A stretch of DNA of 64,000 nucleotides from Bacteroidales bacterium (GCA_003150235.1 QAMW01000007.1:1-64000), one strand, 5' to 3'. Shown: positions 33,612 through 43,412, numbered from the stretch's first letter. Notes: generated from the sequence alone by a model not told the origin. Translations and numbers: made by a program.

Positions 33612-35585
33612 ATGAAACAGACAAAACTTTTATTCGGTTTCGCCATATTCCTCGCAGCAGGAATCTCGGCATGTTCCGACGACACCCCCGCCCCCGACAC
33701 CGGTGAAATCGCACAGAAAGACGAAATGCTCTACATGCGTGTGGCAATCTCACAACCATCTGAAGCATCGTCACGTGTTGAAAACACTTCAACAAATTTC
33801 GAGGATGGTGTCGGCAACGAAAACGAGGTAAAGACTCTATATTTCAAGTTTTATGATACAAATGGAGATCCCGTTTCTACCAAGCCTGTCACTGATTACA
33901 CTTTTGTCACAGCCACAACTGACCAAAAATATCCGAGCGTCGGCAAAGTAAAAGAGGCAATCGTGTCATTGGGACTGAACAAAGGCGATACGTATCCTGC
34001 TTATGTAATGTGCTTTATCAATCCGGTAAATTTCAACGAAGTTAACGAGGAGTCCAACACCAAAATGGGAGATTTGAGAGATAAGACTCGTAATGATTAT
34101 AAAGCCACCGACGGTTCTTTCGCAATGAACAACTCGGTTTATTATGGAACCGATGTCGTGACGGGAGCAGAAAATGTAAAAATTTCCGGTACCCCAATCA
34201 GACCAAACCAAATTTACACCTCTGAAGAAGATGCCAAGAAATCAACTGCAGCCGCTATCGACATATATGTAGAACGCTACGCGGCGAAAGTGAAATTCAC
34301 CATCGCACAAAATGCAATCCAGACATATACTTTAGACGGCTATACCCTTACCTTTAACCCTGAGGCATGGACAATAAATGCCGATGCTGCAGAAATGTAC
34401 GCGGTAAAGCGTTTTGCCACATCAGCCCCTGTTGATGGAGTAACTCAGCCTATTCCTACTTACTCGGAAGTTAACACAATGCTTGGTGGATGGGATAAAT
34501 GGAACGATTCCCCTCTCAGCAGAAGCTATTGGTCATGTTCACCCTCTTATTATGCAACTGCGTTTCCGCAAGTGTCAGACAATATCGCAGATAAAGCGAC
34601 ATCCGGAACCGGAGCCGGTAGCACAGTAGGCGATTATAAGCTACGATATTACAGCTATAATCAAGTATTGGGAAATAATGACTATGACGGAGCCGGGATA
34701 GGTGAAACTCATTTTATCGATTACACTCCGGAAGGAGAAACTGAAGCCATTACACCTCATAAGTACACGCTTGAAAACACTATGGGCAAATCGGCATTTG
34801 AATCCGTCAATCCCAAGGCTGCAGCCCCTTCAGTATTGGTTGTAGGAAACTATACATTGAAAAATGGTGAAAATGCCATTCAAGCCGGGACAAAATTCTA
34901 CATTTACCAGGATAAAATATATTTTGATGCTTCAGTTCCTGAAAACGCTGCTGCAGGAGCACAGACTATGCTTACTAAATTTCTTGATGCAAACCAGATT
35001 TTAGCAATAGATGAAAAAGGGACTTTACTTAGCAGCAAAAACGCCTCAAGTGTGACAAGTTATTTCACCGTGAAGCATCCCGATTTAGCTGTACGTGGAG
35101 ACATTGCCGTACCTCATCGCTATGTCACCCTCCAGCTAAATGCAACAAATATCCCGGAGAACACTCCGTTATATTATAAGCCAACTGGAAGCGATAAATG
35201 GATTCAAGTGACCAATGGAGTTAAAAATCAAATCAATACCCTTCTTTGGCAACAGTTAAGCAACGCGCGGGCATTTACTCAAGGAAAGGCTTATTTTTCC
35301 ATTCCTATTGCCCACATCGGTCTGACCGAAAATACCACAGATGAATCCCCGAAAGATGAAAATGGCAATATCGTATGGTCAAAAGTGCGTGTAGGAGATT
35401 TTGGTCTGGTACGTAACCATGTCTACACCTTGACAGTATCGCAAATCAAGGGATTAGGTACAGGCATTGAAAACCTCGACTATCCCATTGTTCCCCCGAT
35501 GGAGATGGATGACTATTATATCAAGTACCGAATCAACATCCTTAACTGGAGGATAGTGCCCGAGCAAAAGAACATTATTCTCTGA
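33612..35585 (+). CDS. Major fimbrial subunit, Mfa1-type fimbrillin
   Basis: 657 residues. Lipobox GISAC (Cys21); mature N-terminal beta-sandwich follows; Ser-Ser-Arg at 53-55 is a plausible site for the Arg-specific cleavage known to mature type V pilins. The C-terminal YYIKYRINILNWRIVPEQ matches the donor-strand end of Mfa1 subunits. It should polymerise on the cell surface after export as a lipoprotein. The gene is visibly more AT-rich than its GC-rich neighbours, consistent with exchange of surface-antigen genes. Confidence 0.88.
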   Translation: MKQTKLLFGFAIFLAAGISACSDDTPAPDTGEIAQKDEMLYMRVAISQPSEASSRVENTSTNFEDGVGNENEVKTLYFKFYDTNGDPVSTKPVTDYTFVTATTDQKYPSVGKVKEAIVSLGLNKGDTYPAYVMCFINPVNFNEVNEESNTKMGDLRDKTRNDYKATDGSFAMNNSVYYGTDVVTGAENVKISGTPIRPNQIYTSEEDAKKSTAAAIDIYVERYAAKVKFTIAQNAIQTYTLDGYTLTFNPEAWTINADAAEMYAVKRFATSAPVDGVTQPIPTYSEVNTMLGGWDKWNDSPLSRSYWSCSPSYYATAFPQVSDNIADKATSGTGAGSTVGDYKLRYYSYNQVLGNNDYDGAGIGETHFIDYTPEGETEAITPHKYTLENTMGKSAFESVNPKAAAPSVLVVGNYTLKNGENAIQAGTKFYIYQDKIYFDASVPENAAAGAQTMLTKFLDANQILAIDEKGTLLSSKNASSVTSYFTVKHPDLAVRGDIAVPHRYVTLQLNATNIPENTPLYYKPTGSDKWIQVTNGVKNQINTLLWQQLSNARAFTQGKAYFSIPIAHIGLTENTTDESPKDENGNIVWSKVRVGDFGLVRNHVYTLTVSQIKGLGTGIENLDYPIVPPMEMDDYYIKYRINILNWRIVPEQKNIIL

Positions 35586-35615
35586 CGACACCATCAACCA
35601 TTTTCAACACCATCA

Positions 35616-36668
35616 ATGAAGATGCAGAATATACGACAACCGTTCACCCGCACATGCCTCCTTGCCCTGGCTGCGATAATGCTGACAATCACGACAGCAT
35701 CGTGCCGAAAGATGCTATACGAATATGAGGGCGACTGCGACCCGCGCTACCGGGTGCATTTCCGCTATACGCGCAACATACTCAACACCGATGCTTTCGG
35801 CTCACAGGTGTCGCGTGTGTCGCTCTACCTCTTTGACAGGCAGGGAAACCTTGTGTACCGCACCACCCGGCAACGCGCCTTGACCGCCGACAATGACTTC
35901 TATATCGAGGTCGACGTTGAGCCGGGCGTCTACGACATGCTTGCATGGTGTGAGGGAGAACCGCTGACCGACGACCCTGTATCGTTTCTCATCGGCGGTG
36001 GCGAAAATCCGGCATCAATCGACGAGCTTTCGGCTACCCTCCCTCTCGAAGGGAGGGAGCCGCAGCTCTATTCCGGACGCGACATCACGAGGCTTTATCA
36101 CGGCATCGCCACCGGTGTGGAGTTTCCCGACACCTTCGGCGCCATAGACATCGCCCCGATTGACCTCACCCGCGACACCAATCATCTCACCCTGCAGATA
36201 TTGAACACTGACGGCAGCACTATCGACCCCTCCAATCTCAGCGTGGAGCTTGAAGCCGAAAACAGCTGCCTCAACTACCTCAACCGTCCTGTAGGCGAGC
36301 GGAAATTTGTCTACACACCATGGTCGCAGAAGCCGGTCAACGCCGACATCGCCGATGAAAGCGGTCGCGCCGGAGCAGGCAACGGTGTGCAGTTTGAGAC
36401 TACCACCGGAAGGCTTATCGCCGATATGCCGCAGCGGCTCACCATACGCCGTGTCGACACCGGCGGCACAGTGATTGAGATACCCCTCATCGAGTATCTT
36501 CTTCTGGTGAGAAGCGAGTATGAGGTGGCTACCTCCAATCAGGACTATCTCGACCGCTACGACGACTATTCGATGGTATTTTTCATGCAGGGCGGCTACA
36601 ACTGGATAAAGTCGCGCATACTCATCAACGGATGGCGCCGCGTACCCCCGCAGGATGGTATTCTTTAA
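35616..36668 (+). CDS. FimB/Mfa2-family fimbrial anchor protein
   Basis: 350 residues. A lipoprotein signal (TITTASC) is followed by YEYEGDCDPRYRVHFRYTRN and SLYLFDRQGNLVY, the FimB/Mfa2 pattern. In the Porphyromonas model this protein caps and anchors the fimbria and limits its length. The end WIKSRILINGWRRVPPQDG also fits the family. It follows the major subunit by 30 bases. Codon use is GC-rich, unlike Mfa1 before it. Confidence 0.88.
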   Translation: MKMQNIRQPFTRTCLLALAAIMLTITTASCRKMLYEYEGDCDPRYRVHFRYTRNILNTDAFGSQVSRVSLYLFDRQGNLVYRTTRQRALTADNDFYIEVDVEPGVYDMLAWCEGEPLTDDPVSFLIGGGENPASIDELSATLPLEGREPQLYSGRDITRLYHGIATGVEFPDTFGAIDIAPIDLTRDTNHLTLQILNTDGSTIDPSNLSVELEAENSCLNYLNRPVGERKFVYTPWSQKPVNADIADESGRAGAGNGVQFETTTGRLIADMPQRLTIRRVDTGGTVIEIPLIEYLLLVRSEYEVATSNQDYLDRYDDYSMVFFMQGGYNWIKSRILINGWRRVPPQDGIL

Positions 36669-36678
36669 GACAACTTTA

Positions 36679-36714
36679 TAGCTACCGTAGCTATCTTAGC
36701 TAAATCAGCTATCC
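36679..36714 (+). repeat. 9-bp periodic repeat before the third pilin gene
   Basis: Four 9-bp units: TAGCTACCG, TAGCTATCT, TAGCTAAAT and CAGCTATCC, ten bases before the ATG at 36725. The spacing is constant. It could be a binding site for a protein or the result of slippage in the leader of the downstream frame. Confidence 0.5.
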
Positions 36715-36724
36715 CTTTAACGAA

Positions 36725-38071
36725 ATGGCTCTCAGAAACTTAAATATATTATTGCTAATGTTGCTGTTGCTGCTCGTATCGTGCGGCAGCGGGCATCAAG
36801 CGCTCCCCGGCAATCCCGAACCGATGCCGGAGGAAGAAAACATATATTTGCGTTTCACCATCATGACCCGTAACCAAGGTCAAAGCCGCGCCGCCGACAT
36901 CGATGGCGATTATACCGGCTCCGGCGCGGAAAACTATATCGATGTCACCGACATCCAATATCTTCTCTTTGACGCCGACGGCAATTATCTGTATAATGTC
37001 ACGCCAATGACCCGCACCCTGGCGGCAAACGACAATTACATCGTATATGACGTGACCGCACGTCTCTACCACTACTATTTCACCCGCAATATCGACAATC
37101 CGCAAATCGGATTCTATATACTCGTGCTCGCCAACCTCGACGGCTGGGGCATCACCCTCCCCGACACGGAGCCGGGCACATCGCTTCAGCAATATTTCAC
37201 CCTCACCTCCTGTCTGCCCACGGGAGGCACCCTACCCGATGCCGCCGCTCTCATGAACGCGGCACGTGAATCGGCAGGCAACACACAACGCTTCCACATG
37301 GCGGGACTCCAATATTTTTCAGTGTCGACCGACAAGCTGAAAGCATCCACGGCGACCGACCCTTACGACATTTCCGATGCCGCTGCCGGGGGCAAAGATA
37401 TCAACCTCCTCCGCTCACTCTCCAAAATCGAGGTGATTGACAAAATCGGCATCAGCGACGACGCGGTATTTAATCCCGCAACCGACGACACCGGTGTAAA
37501 CAGGGTGTTGCGCATAGGCAGCGTGGCTGTCAACGGCATCATGGACCGTGGCACTCTCCTTCCCTCCTTCACCGAATGGGTAAACGCCGACGCCTCCGAG
37601 ACGCAGCAGGTCGACAATCCCACCCTACCCGCCGCAGCGCGATACATAGCCCCGGCACCCTTTGCCGACGGTACGGAGCCCGGTGCGGAAATCGCGGCAA
37701 GCTCGCTCAGTTTCGTCTATGACCCCATAGCTACCGAGGCGCGCCCCGACAAATGCCCGGTCTACTCGGCGTATCTCTTTGAATACTCGAAGACAGGCAT
37801 CGGTCAATCGCTGCAACCTTACATGCGTGTCACCACAAAAGGTGGCACAGAGACGCGCCCCGACAACACAACCGTAACCCATGCCCCCGTCACCTACTAT
37901 CTCCGCATGGCGCAGTACACCGGCGGTCACGCCACCTCAGCCGACAACCTCCCCGCACTGCTCCGCAACCACATCTACCGCTTCGAGGTCACGGCTCTAT
38001 CACAGTCAATGACCGTACACTGGACCGTCTGCGACATGGATACCGGAGTGTCAGACATCACTTTTAACTAA
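36725..38071 (+). CDS. Fimbrillin-like lipoprotein (Mfa-like accessory subunit)
   Basis: 448 residues with lipobox LLVSC (Cys20). NIYLRFTIMTRNQGQSRAAD contains Ser54-Arg55 at the place where type V pilins are cleaved. VTDIQYLLFDADGNYLYNV follows, and the C-terminus FEVTALSQSMTVHWTVCDM is strand-rich, as in minor fimbrillins. It is probably an accessory or tip subunit. It lies 56 bases after FimB/Mfa2 and 27 bases before the DUF4906 gene. Confidence 0.8.
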   Translation: MALRNLNILLLMLLLLLVSCGSGHQALPGNPEPMPEEENIYLRFTIMTRNQGQSRAADIDGDYTGSGAENYIDVTDIQYLLFDADGNYLYNVTPMTRTLAANDNYIVYDVTARLYHYYFTRNIDNPQIGFYILVLANLDGWGITLPDTEPGTSLQQYFTLTSCLPTGGTLPDAAALMNAARESAGNTQRFHMAGLQYFSVSTDKLKASTATDPYDISDAAAGGKDINLLRSLSKIEVIDKIGISDDAVFNPATDDTGVNRVLRIGSVAVNGIMDRGTLLPSFTEWVNADASETQQVDNPTLPAAARYIAPAPFADGTEPGAEIAASSLSFVYDPIATEARPDKCPVYSAYLFEYSKTGIGQSLQPYMRVTTKGGTETRPDNTTVTHAPVTYYLRMAQYTGGHATSADNLPALLRNHIYRFEVTALSQSMTVHWTVCDMDTGVSDITFN

Positions 38072-38098
38072 AAAATATCTACGAATCCACTGCAAAAA

Positions 38099-41000
38099 AT
38101 GAGTCTTTTGAGACTGATACATATAATAATGAGAGCTGTCGCCTGCGCTGCACTGCTTGCAGCATCGGCAGCCTGCACCGACGATACCTTCGACGATATG
38201 CCCGATTACACCGTATCGGGAAAGCCGGTCACGCTGTCGGTCAAGCTGCAGCTCCCTGAAATGGAGGCGAAGAGCCGCGCCGACCTCCCGGTCAATGACA
38301 TAAACCGGGTGCAGACACTATGGGTGCGCACCTACAGCTCCGTCACCAAAAAGGCAACAAGCGACTGGACCAAACTCACCCCCGGCACCGTCGTGATCGA
38401 GGGTACTCACGACGTGACAATCAATATCAACACCCTCAGCGGCTACAACTATATCGTCGGGGTGGCAAACGTGGACAACAAGGCAATCCTTAAAAGCAAT
38501 CCCGGTGAAGAAAAGACTCTCGCCCAGCTGCTTGAAAATGCCGATACGTGGGATGATTTTCTTGACATCGCCGTGGTGTCGCCCTCCACTTTCAACTCCA
38601 TGTACGCCCCTTCCGTGCCACTTCCTATGGCGGGGTGCTATGTCGACATCGACCCCGGAGACACCCATCCCACAGCTCTCAGCGAATGGCAGGAGTTCAA
38701 TTTCACGCCTCACTTTATTCCCGTAAAGAAAGGTGTGGTAGAGTTTCAGACAGGTGCCATCCACCTTCGCCGGCTCGTGTCGCAGGTCACATTCAATTTT
38801 ATCCCGGGCGACAAAAACTTCGACCTTACCGTCAACAGTTATACCATCTACAATGCCCCGAAATATTCATGGGTCTACGAGCGAGGCACAAAAGACGGCA
38901 TGACCACCAATTTCGGCGATGCGGCAACAGAAAGCACCACCGCCGCCTATTTTGCCGGCCCAATACAGTACACGGCACAGTATATCTCTAAAGATGACAA
39001 GACCGGCACATCGACATTCAACTACTGGCAAGGTGAGAGCAAGCACACCGGCAACGCAACTAAATATACCGATCGCGATGCCTGCTCGGGCAACCTCTTC
39101 ACCTCGCTCACCGGCAGCGCGTGGACCCCTAACAATATGGCATCGTATGTAAGAGTACAATGCACCATCGCCTATAAAGGCACAATCAAGGTCGACGGTG
39201 AGGGTGCAACCGACAAGGGTGGCAATATCAGCGTACACCGCGTGGGAAATGCCGACTATATCATTCACCTCGGCAATATAGGCGGCATCGCTTCCGACTT
39301 CAACTGCTACCGCAACACCCGCTACACCTACAATGTGACTGTGAACGGTGTCAACGACATACGCGTCGATGCATACCGTACCGATGAACTATATCCCGGC
39401 GAAGAAGGCATAGTAAGCGACATGGACCAGATAACCGTGGAACTCGACTCCCACTACAACACTTATAATGTCCAGCTGACAGAATCAGAACTCAAGCAGC
39501 CTAATTTCGGTTTTCTCCTCACCACATATTACGGAGGCGTACAGCGTAATGTCGACGAGTCCAACTACACCGACTATGATTCCAAATTTTACGACTGGGT
39601 GGAGCTACGTCCCACCACCGGGCGGTATGTCCTTGCCGAATACAAACCGAAGGGGTACCGAAACGACAACAAGACATTTCTTCTTGCCGACCTTGTGAAA
39701 GGCACCCACGACAACGCCTGGGACAACATGCAGTCGCAATGGAAATCCGAATCGGGATGGTACACCGTATTCGTCAAGGAAAACACTTACGAGACATCCG
39801 GCGATGAGACTACCGGCGCAGCCGACCCCACATGGCGTAACTACGTGAACCAGAACCCGCGCCGATGCTACATAAGGGTTACGAGAAAAATATCGCCCGA
39901 CGGCAACAGCGTCTATGCCCGCTCAAAATACGGCATCTCGCAACGCTCAATCCAGACCTACTACTCCAGTCATGCCGAAATCGCCACGGCTATCGGAATG
40001 GAATCATTCAACGAGACCGAAGGGCTCAATATGCGCAGCTCTTTCACCAAAGGTGGCACAAGCGGCTCCAACGGCAGATATAATATGGCGTTATGGCTTG
40101 GCATTGCTAATGGAGGAAACGCCGACTGGAGTACATTCATCGAACAGACAGAACCATTGGAAGTGCCGGGGGTAGGCAAAGACAGAGCACAAGGAGGGCC
40201 ACCAATCCCTGAGAGAATAATTACTGAAGATGGAAGCGGCAATCCCTATCCAATGCCGAGAGTGGTCTACAAAGCAAATGAATCTTCTTACTTCAATGAC
40301 CCTCAGAAAGACAGCAAATATACAATCGAATATCTCAATGCATGCATGAATCGTAACCGTGATAATAATGGTAATGGTAAAATCGATCCCGAAGAACTTC
40401 GATGGTACTTACCTGCCATGGGAAAATATCTTCGTTTACTTCTCGGAAGAGAATCGTTGACCGAACCACTTATGGACTTCTCTGCGGTTAATCAGTTACC
40501 CTATGTCTACAACCAGGATTGGTCAACCTCAGATACTGAGGGAAGTAAAATTGACAATATATATTATACTCGCTATATGTTCGGGACAAGCGATGTATAT
40601 AACGGGTCAATCCGCGTACTTTGGGCGCTGGAAGGCATGTCGACATCTACATTAAATCAAGTGTACGACTGGGGTAAGTGTGGATATCCGTGGCAAGTAA
40701 GATGTATCCGCAACCTTGGTACTGACCTGACTACCATATCTGGTGAGGAAAAAGTGACGGCTGCATACGAGGTAGACACTAAAACACGTACTGTCGAGAT
40801 GAAATATTACGATCCACGTTCGGTTAGACAAGTCGCATATTCCGGCAATGGAAATGAAGATAACAATATGCCCATTCATAGTATTACCGACCCGTATAAT
40901 ATGCCTTACAAAAAATTTGAATATTATAGAGAAGATTTGACAATAACAAATAGCTATCCTAATTATTATTGGAATCTATATAATCTGCAAACTTACATCA

Positions 41001-41290
41001 ATTCAAATCCATGCAAACAATTGGACACCCCGAATAAAAGCGGTTGGAGAATACCGAATCAAAAGGAAATTGCCATTCTTAAAAATTACGGGAGTATCCT
41101 CACTCAGGGAGGTGTAGCATGGCTGTCATGTACATATTCCTATTATAATTTAACGAATGGTATTGGAGGAGAATATAGTAACGGTAATAATGTATTTTTA
41201 GCGATGCTGAATGAGCGGGGCACACAATTGTCCGCAGGCAATATCGCCGCTTTCGGAGGGCGCGTACGTTGTGTCCGCGATGTACCGTAA
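38099..41290 (+). CDS. DUF4906-type large fimbrial (tip) protein
   Basis: 1063 residues. A lipoprotein signal ends ASAAC (Cys26), and KSRADLP at 58-64 is again a plausible maturation site. DUF4906-like beta-sandwich sequence covers the first two-thirds, and GRVRCVRDVP at the end is typical of large Bacteroidales surface adhesin subunits. As the last and largest gene of the operon it is a candidate tip adhesin. Base composition changes from GC-rich to clearly AT-rich near 40080 within the frame, suggesting a recombinant C-terminal part. Confidence 0.8.
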   Translation: MSLLRLIHIIMRAVACAALLAASAACTDDTFDDMPDYTVSGKPVTLSVKLQLPEMEAKSRADLPVNDINRVQTLWVRTYSSVTKKATSDWTKLTPGTVVIEGTHDVTININTLSGYNYIVGVANVDNKAILKSNPGEEKTLAQLLENADTWDDFLDIAVVSPSTFNSMYAPSVPLPMAGCYVDIDPGDTHPTALSEWQEFNFTPHFIPVKKGVVEFQTGAIHLRRLVSQVTFNFIPGDKNFDLTVNSYTIYNAPKYSWVYERGTKDGMTTNFGDAATESTTAAYFAGPIQYTAQYISKDDKTGTSTFNYWQGESKHTGNATKYTDRDACSGNLFTSLTGSAWTPNNMASYVRVQCTIAYKGTIKVDGEGATDKGGNISVHRVGNADYIIHLGNIGGIASDFNCYRNTRYTYNVTVNGVNDIRVDAYRTDELYPGEEGIVSDMDQITVELDSHYNTYNVQLTESELKQPNFGFLLTTYYGGVQRNVDESNYTDYDSKFYDWVELRPTTGRYVLAEYKPKGYRNDNKTFLLADLVKGTHDNAWDNMQSQWKSESGWYTVFVKENTYETSGDETTGAADPTWRNYVNQNPRRCYIRVTRKISPDGNSVYARSKYGISQRSIQTYYSSHAEIATAIGMESFNETEGLNMRSSFTKGGTSGSNGRYNMALWLGIANGGNADWSTFIEQTEPLEVPGVGKDRAQGGPPIPERIITEDGSGNPYPMPRVVYKANESSYFNDPQKDSKYTIEYLNACMNRNRDNNGNGKIDPEELRWYLPAMGKYLRLLLGRESLTEPLMDFSAVNQLPYVYNQDWSTSDTEGSKIDNIYYTRYMFGTSDVYNGSIRVLWALEGMSTSTLNQVYDWGKCGYPWQVRCIRNLGTDLTTISGEEKVTAAYEVDTKTRTVEMKYYDPRSVRQVAYSGNGNEDNNMPIHSITDPYNMPYKKFEYYREDLTITNSYPNYYWNLYNLQTYINSNPCKQLDTPNKSGWRIPNQKEIAILKNYGSILTQGGVAWLSCTYSYYNLTNGIGGEYSNGNNVFLAMLNERGTQLSAGNIAAFGGRVRCVRDVP

Positions 41291-41365
41291 TAGTGTAATT
41301 ATGAACGATATAGATATTGGGAAATGGCGCAATACCGGCAAAAGTGTAAAGAATGGCGCAAAGTC

Positions 41366-41597
41366 AAGGATTTTGCTCGGAATGGGCAAGATTGCCGTAA
41401 CCGCGGGCAGCGCCGAAGGTGCGCCCGTGGCAATGATACACCCGACACATTGCTACCCCAAGAGTGGGTTGCATAATCAGTTGCAAGTGATACGATTATG
41501 CAACCCGCTTCGGGGTAGAGACCATGGTGAGACGCTTAGTCCACGGGTATGCCTCCGGCATTACCCGCGGTTACGGAGATGCATCCCCTCCGGGGAA
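41366..41597 (+). repeat. Composite palindromic intergenic repeat, copy C
   Basis: The closest relative of copy A. It has the 27-bp unit at 41366-41392; a GC-rich hairpin at 41401-41430 that is the exact reverse complement of 460-489; 12-bp arms GGGTTGCATAAT (41466-41477) and ATTATGCAACCC (41495-41506); a second hairpin at 41541-41570 (CCACGGG, CCCGCGG); and a closing TCCCC/CGGGGA hairpin to 41597. It fills the gap between the fimbrial operon and the DUF5106 gene, directly upstream of that gene's presumed start. Confidence 0.75.
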
Positions 41598-41633
41598 TAC
41601 TCAGAGTTCAGCATTCTATCCGCTCCCCGCTAC

Positions 41634-42512
41634 ATTACACATCTCCTGATTTTGGCGGTCGTGATGTGGCTTGCCGCGTCATGCCGCCATAACCCGACTT
41701 CCAGTGATGCAGGCGCGGATGACAGCGTGGCGGAGCTGCCCCTGCCCGCGCTGCCTGCGGGACTGACTCAACCCGAAGAGAGAGCGGCGTATCTGCTCGC
41801 CCACTTTTGGGACGACATGGATTTCAACGACTGCCGGTTAAGCCTCGACACCGCCTTCATGGAACAGAATTTCGCCAACTTCGCCGCCTTGTTTGACTAC
41901 GCCGACTCTGCCGCAATGGCGCACGGCGCGTCGGTACTGCTCGACAAGGCGGCGACTTCGGGCGAAGCGTTTGACTTCCTCAACGCCATTATCGACAAGT
42001 ATCTCTACGACCCGGAATCGCCCATGTACAACGAGGAATATTACACCCACTTCCTGCGCGCACTCCTTGCAGGCAACCGCCTTGATGATGCCGGGCGTGA
42101 ACGCGCACGGTACCGCCTTGAGGCGGCGATGAAAAACAGCCGTGGCACCCGTGCCGCCGATTTCCGTTACGTAATGCGTGGCGGGGGTGAGGAAAAACTC
42201 TCGGAATTTTGCCGCGACCATGAAATGACCATGCTCCTTTTCTACGACCCTGACTGCGAAAACTGCAAGGCGATGATAGAGCGGCTACGCCATGCCCCAC
42301 TTCCTCCCGGCACCGCCATCCTGGCGATAGACGCCGAAGACGACCGCCGGCAGTGGGAACGCACATGCGCGTCGCTTCCCGCCGGATGGACAGTAGGATA
42401 TGCCCTCGACCCCATCCTCGACAACGAAACCTACGTGCTTCCCGCCATGCCCGTCATCTACCTTCTCGACTCCCGCGCCACTGTCCTCGCCAAAGACCCG
42501 CGCCTCCCCTGA
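41634..42512 (+). CDS. DUF5106 / thioredoxin-like lipoprotein, start codon uncertain
   Basis: About 292 residues. LPAGLTQPEERAAYLLAHFW starts a DUF5106-like helical domain. The thioredoxin-like part has TMLLFYDPDCENCKAMIERL, a CxxC pair in which the spacing is Glu-Asn. No ATG lies at the right place: an ATT at 41634 would give a good lipoprotein signal (THLLILAVVMWLAASC), whereas the only nearby ATG (41664) leaves six residues before the lipobox cysteine. The frame is open upstream through the repeat to 41301. The C-terminus (KDPRLP) seems slightly short for the family. Confidence 0.65.
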   Translation: MTHLLILAVVMWLAASCRHNPTSSDAGADDSVAELPLPALPAGLTQPEERAAYLLAHFWDDMDFNDCRLSLDTAFMEQNFANFAALFDYADSAAMAHGASVLLDKAATSGEAFDFLNAIIDKYLYDPESPMYNEEYYTHFLRALLAGNRLDDAGRERARYRLEAAMKNSRGTRAADFRYVMRGGGEEKLSEFCRDHEMTMLLFYDPDCENCKAMIERLRHAPLPPGTAILAIDAEDDRRQWERTCASLPAGWTVGYALDPILDNETYVLPAMPVIYLLDSRATVLAKDPRLP

Positions 42513-42530
42513 CCACACCGGCGACAGAAT

Positions 42531-43412
42531 CTAACCGCGCTCGCGGTATTGGCGCGGGCTAAGGTTGACCTGCTGCTTGAAATATTTGCCAAACGCCGAC
42601 TGAGTGGGAAAATTCAGGGCGTAGGCTATCTCTTGCACCGACATCTGCGTGTAGCGCAACATCATCTTCGCCTCCAGCACCACATACTCGTTGATCCATT
42701 CAAGAGCAGCTTTCCCGCTGTAGCTTTTAATCATGCCCGACACATATTTCGGGGTAAGATACATCTTGTCGGCATAAAACTGCAGGCTGCGTTCCTTCTC
42801 ATGATAAGCCTGTAGAAGCGTCATGAATTTATCAAACAGTTGCTGTGCCCTCGGCGCATCCTCCTCCCCGTCGGCATGATTCTGCCCCTGGTAGCACTTC
42901 ACCATCAGCAGTATCGTGTGGGAGAGCGCGAGAGCAAGTCCTTTAATCACCTCCGGATTGCCCGCCTCCATGTTTCTCTTGAAAAGGTCATAATAAGGCT
43001 TAAGGTTGACAATTTCCTCATGGGGGACACTGATAGGCCCGTTGCCTCTGAGCCCGATATAACTCTGCGCCCTTAGCCGGAAATCAAGTTGAAGCTGCTG
43101 CATGTAATCCTCGGAAAGCATGACGGCATATCCGGCGATATTGTCGGTACTGTGAATCTGTATTATATCGTTGGCAAAATTCACCAACAGGTGATTTGCC
43201 TCAATTTTGAACCGGCGCAGATTAATACTGCAATCAATCTCTCCCTGCAGGCACACAAGCACAGTGGTGGCCTTCAGCCTTGTGGGATGGGAAAACAATC
43301 GCATACCGTCAAGAGAGTTTATCATGACGATGTCCTTGTGAAATTCCACAAGCTCCGGGATATCCTGTTCAAGAAGTCGCTCGATAGAGATGTCAGTCAG
43401 GGTCTTATACAT
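42531..43412 (-). CDS. AraC-family transcriptional regulator
   Basis: 293 residues. The sensing domain covers about 1-180, and the two helix-turn-helix motifs are at the end (YLTPKYVSGMIKSYSGKAAL, then QEIAYALNFPTQSAFGKYFK). It is divergent from the TolC-HlyD-permease operon, the usual arrangement for a local regulator of an exporter. A -7-like TATATTTG occurs at 43442-43435 on the minus strand. Its stop lies 18 bases from the stop of the convergent DUF5106 gene. Confidence 0.92.
   Translation of the reverse strand: MYKTLTDISIERLLEQDIPELVEFHKDIVMINSLDGMRLFSHPTRLKATTVLVCLQGEIDCSINLRRFKIEANHLLVNFANDIIQIHSTDNIAGYAVMLSEDYMQQLQLDFRLRAQSYIGLRGNGPISVPHEEIVNLKPYYDLFKRNMEAGNPEVIKGLALALSHTILLMVKCYQGQNHADGEEDAPRAQQLFDKFMTLLQAYHEKERSLQFYADKMYLTPKYVSGMIKSYSGKAALEWINEYVVLEAKMMLRYTQMSVQEIAYALNFPTQSAFGKYFKQQVNLSPRQYRERG

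Noticed and set aside
36679..36714. Short periodic repeats as a CRISPR-like array
   Set aside because: Units are only 9 bp with no spacers, and no cas genes are in the window.
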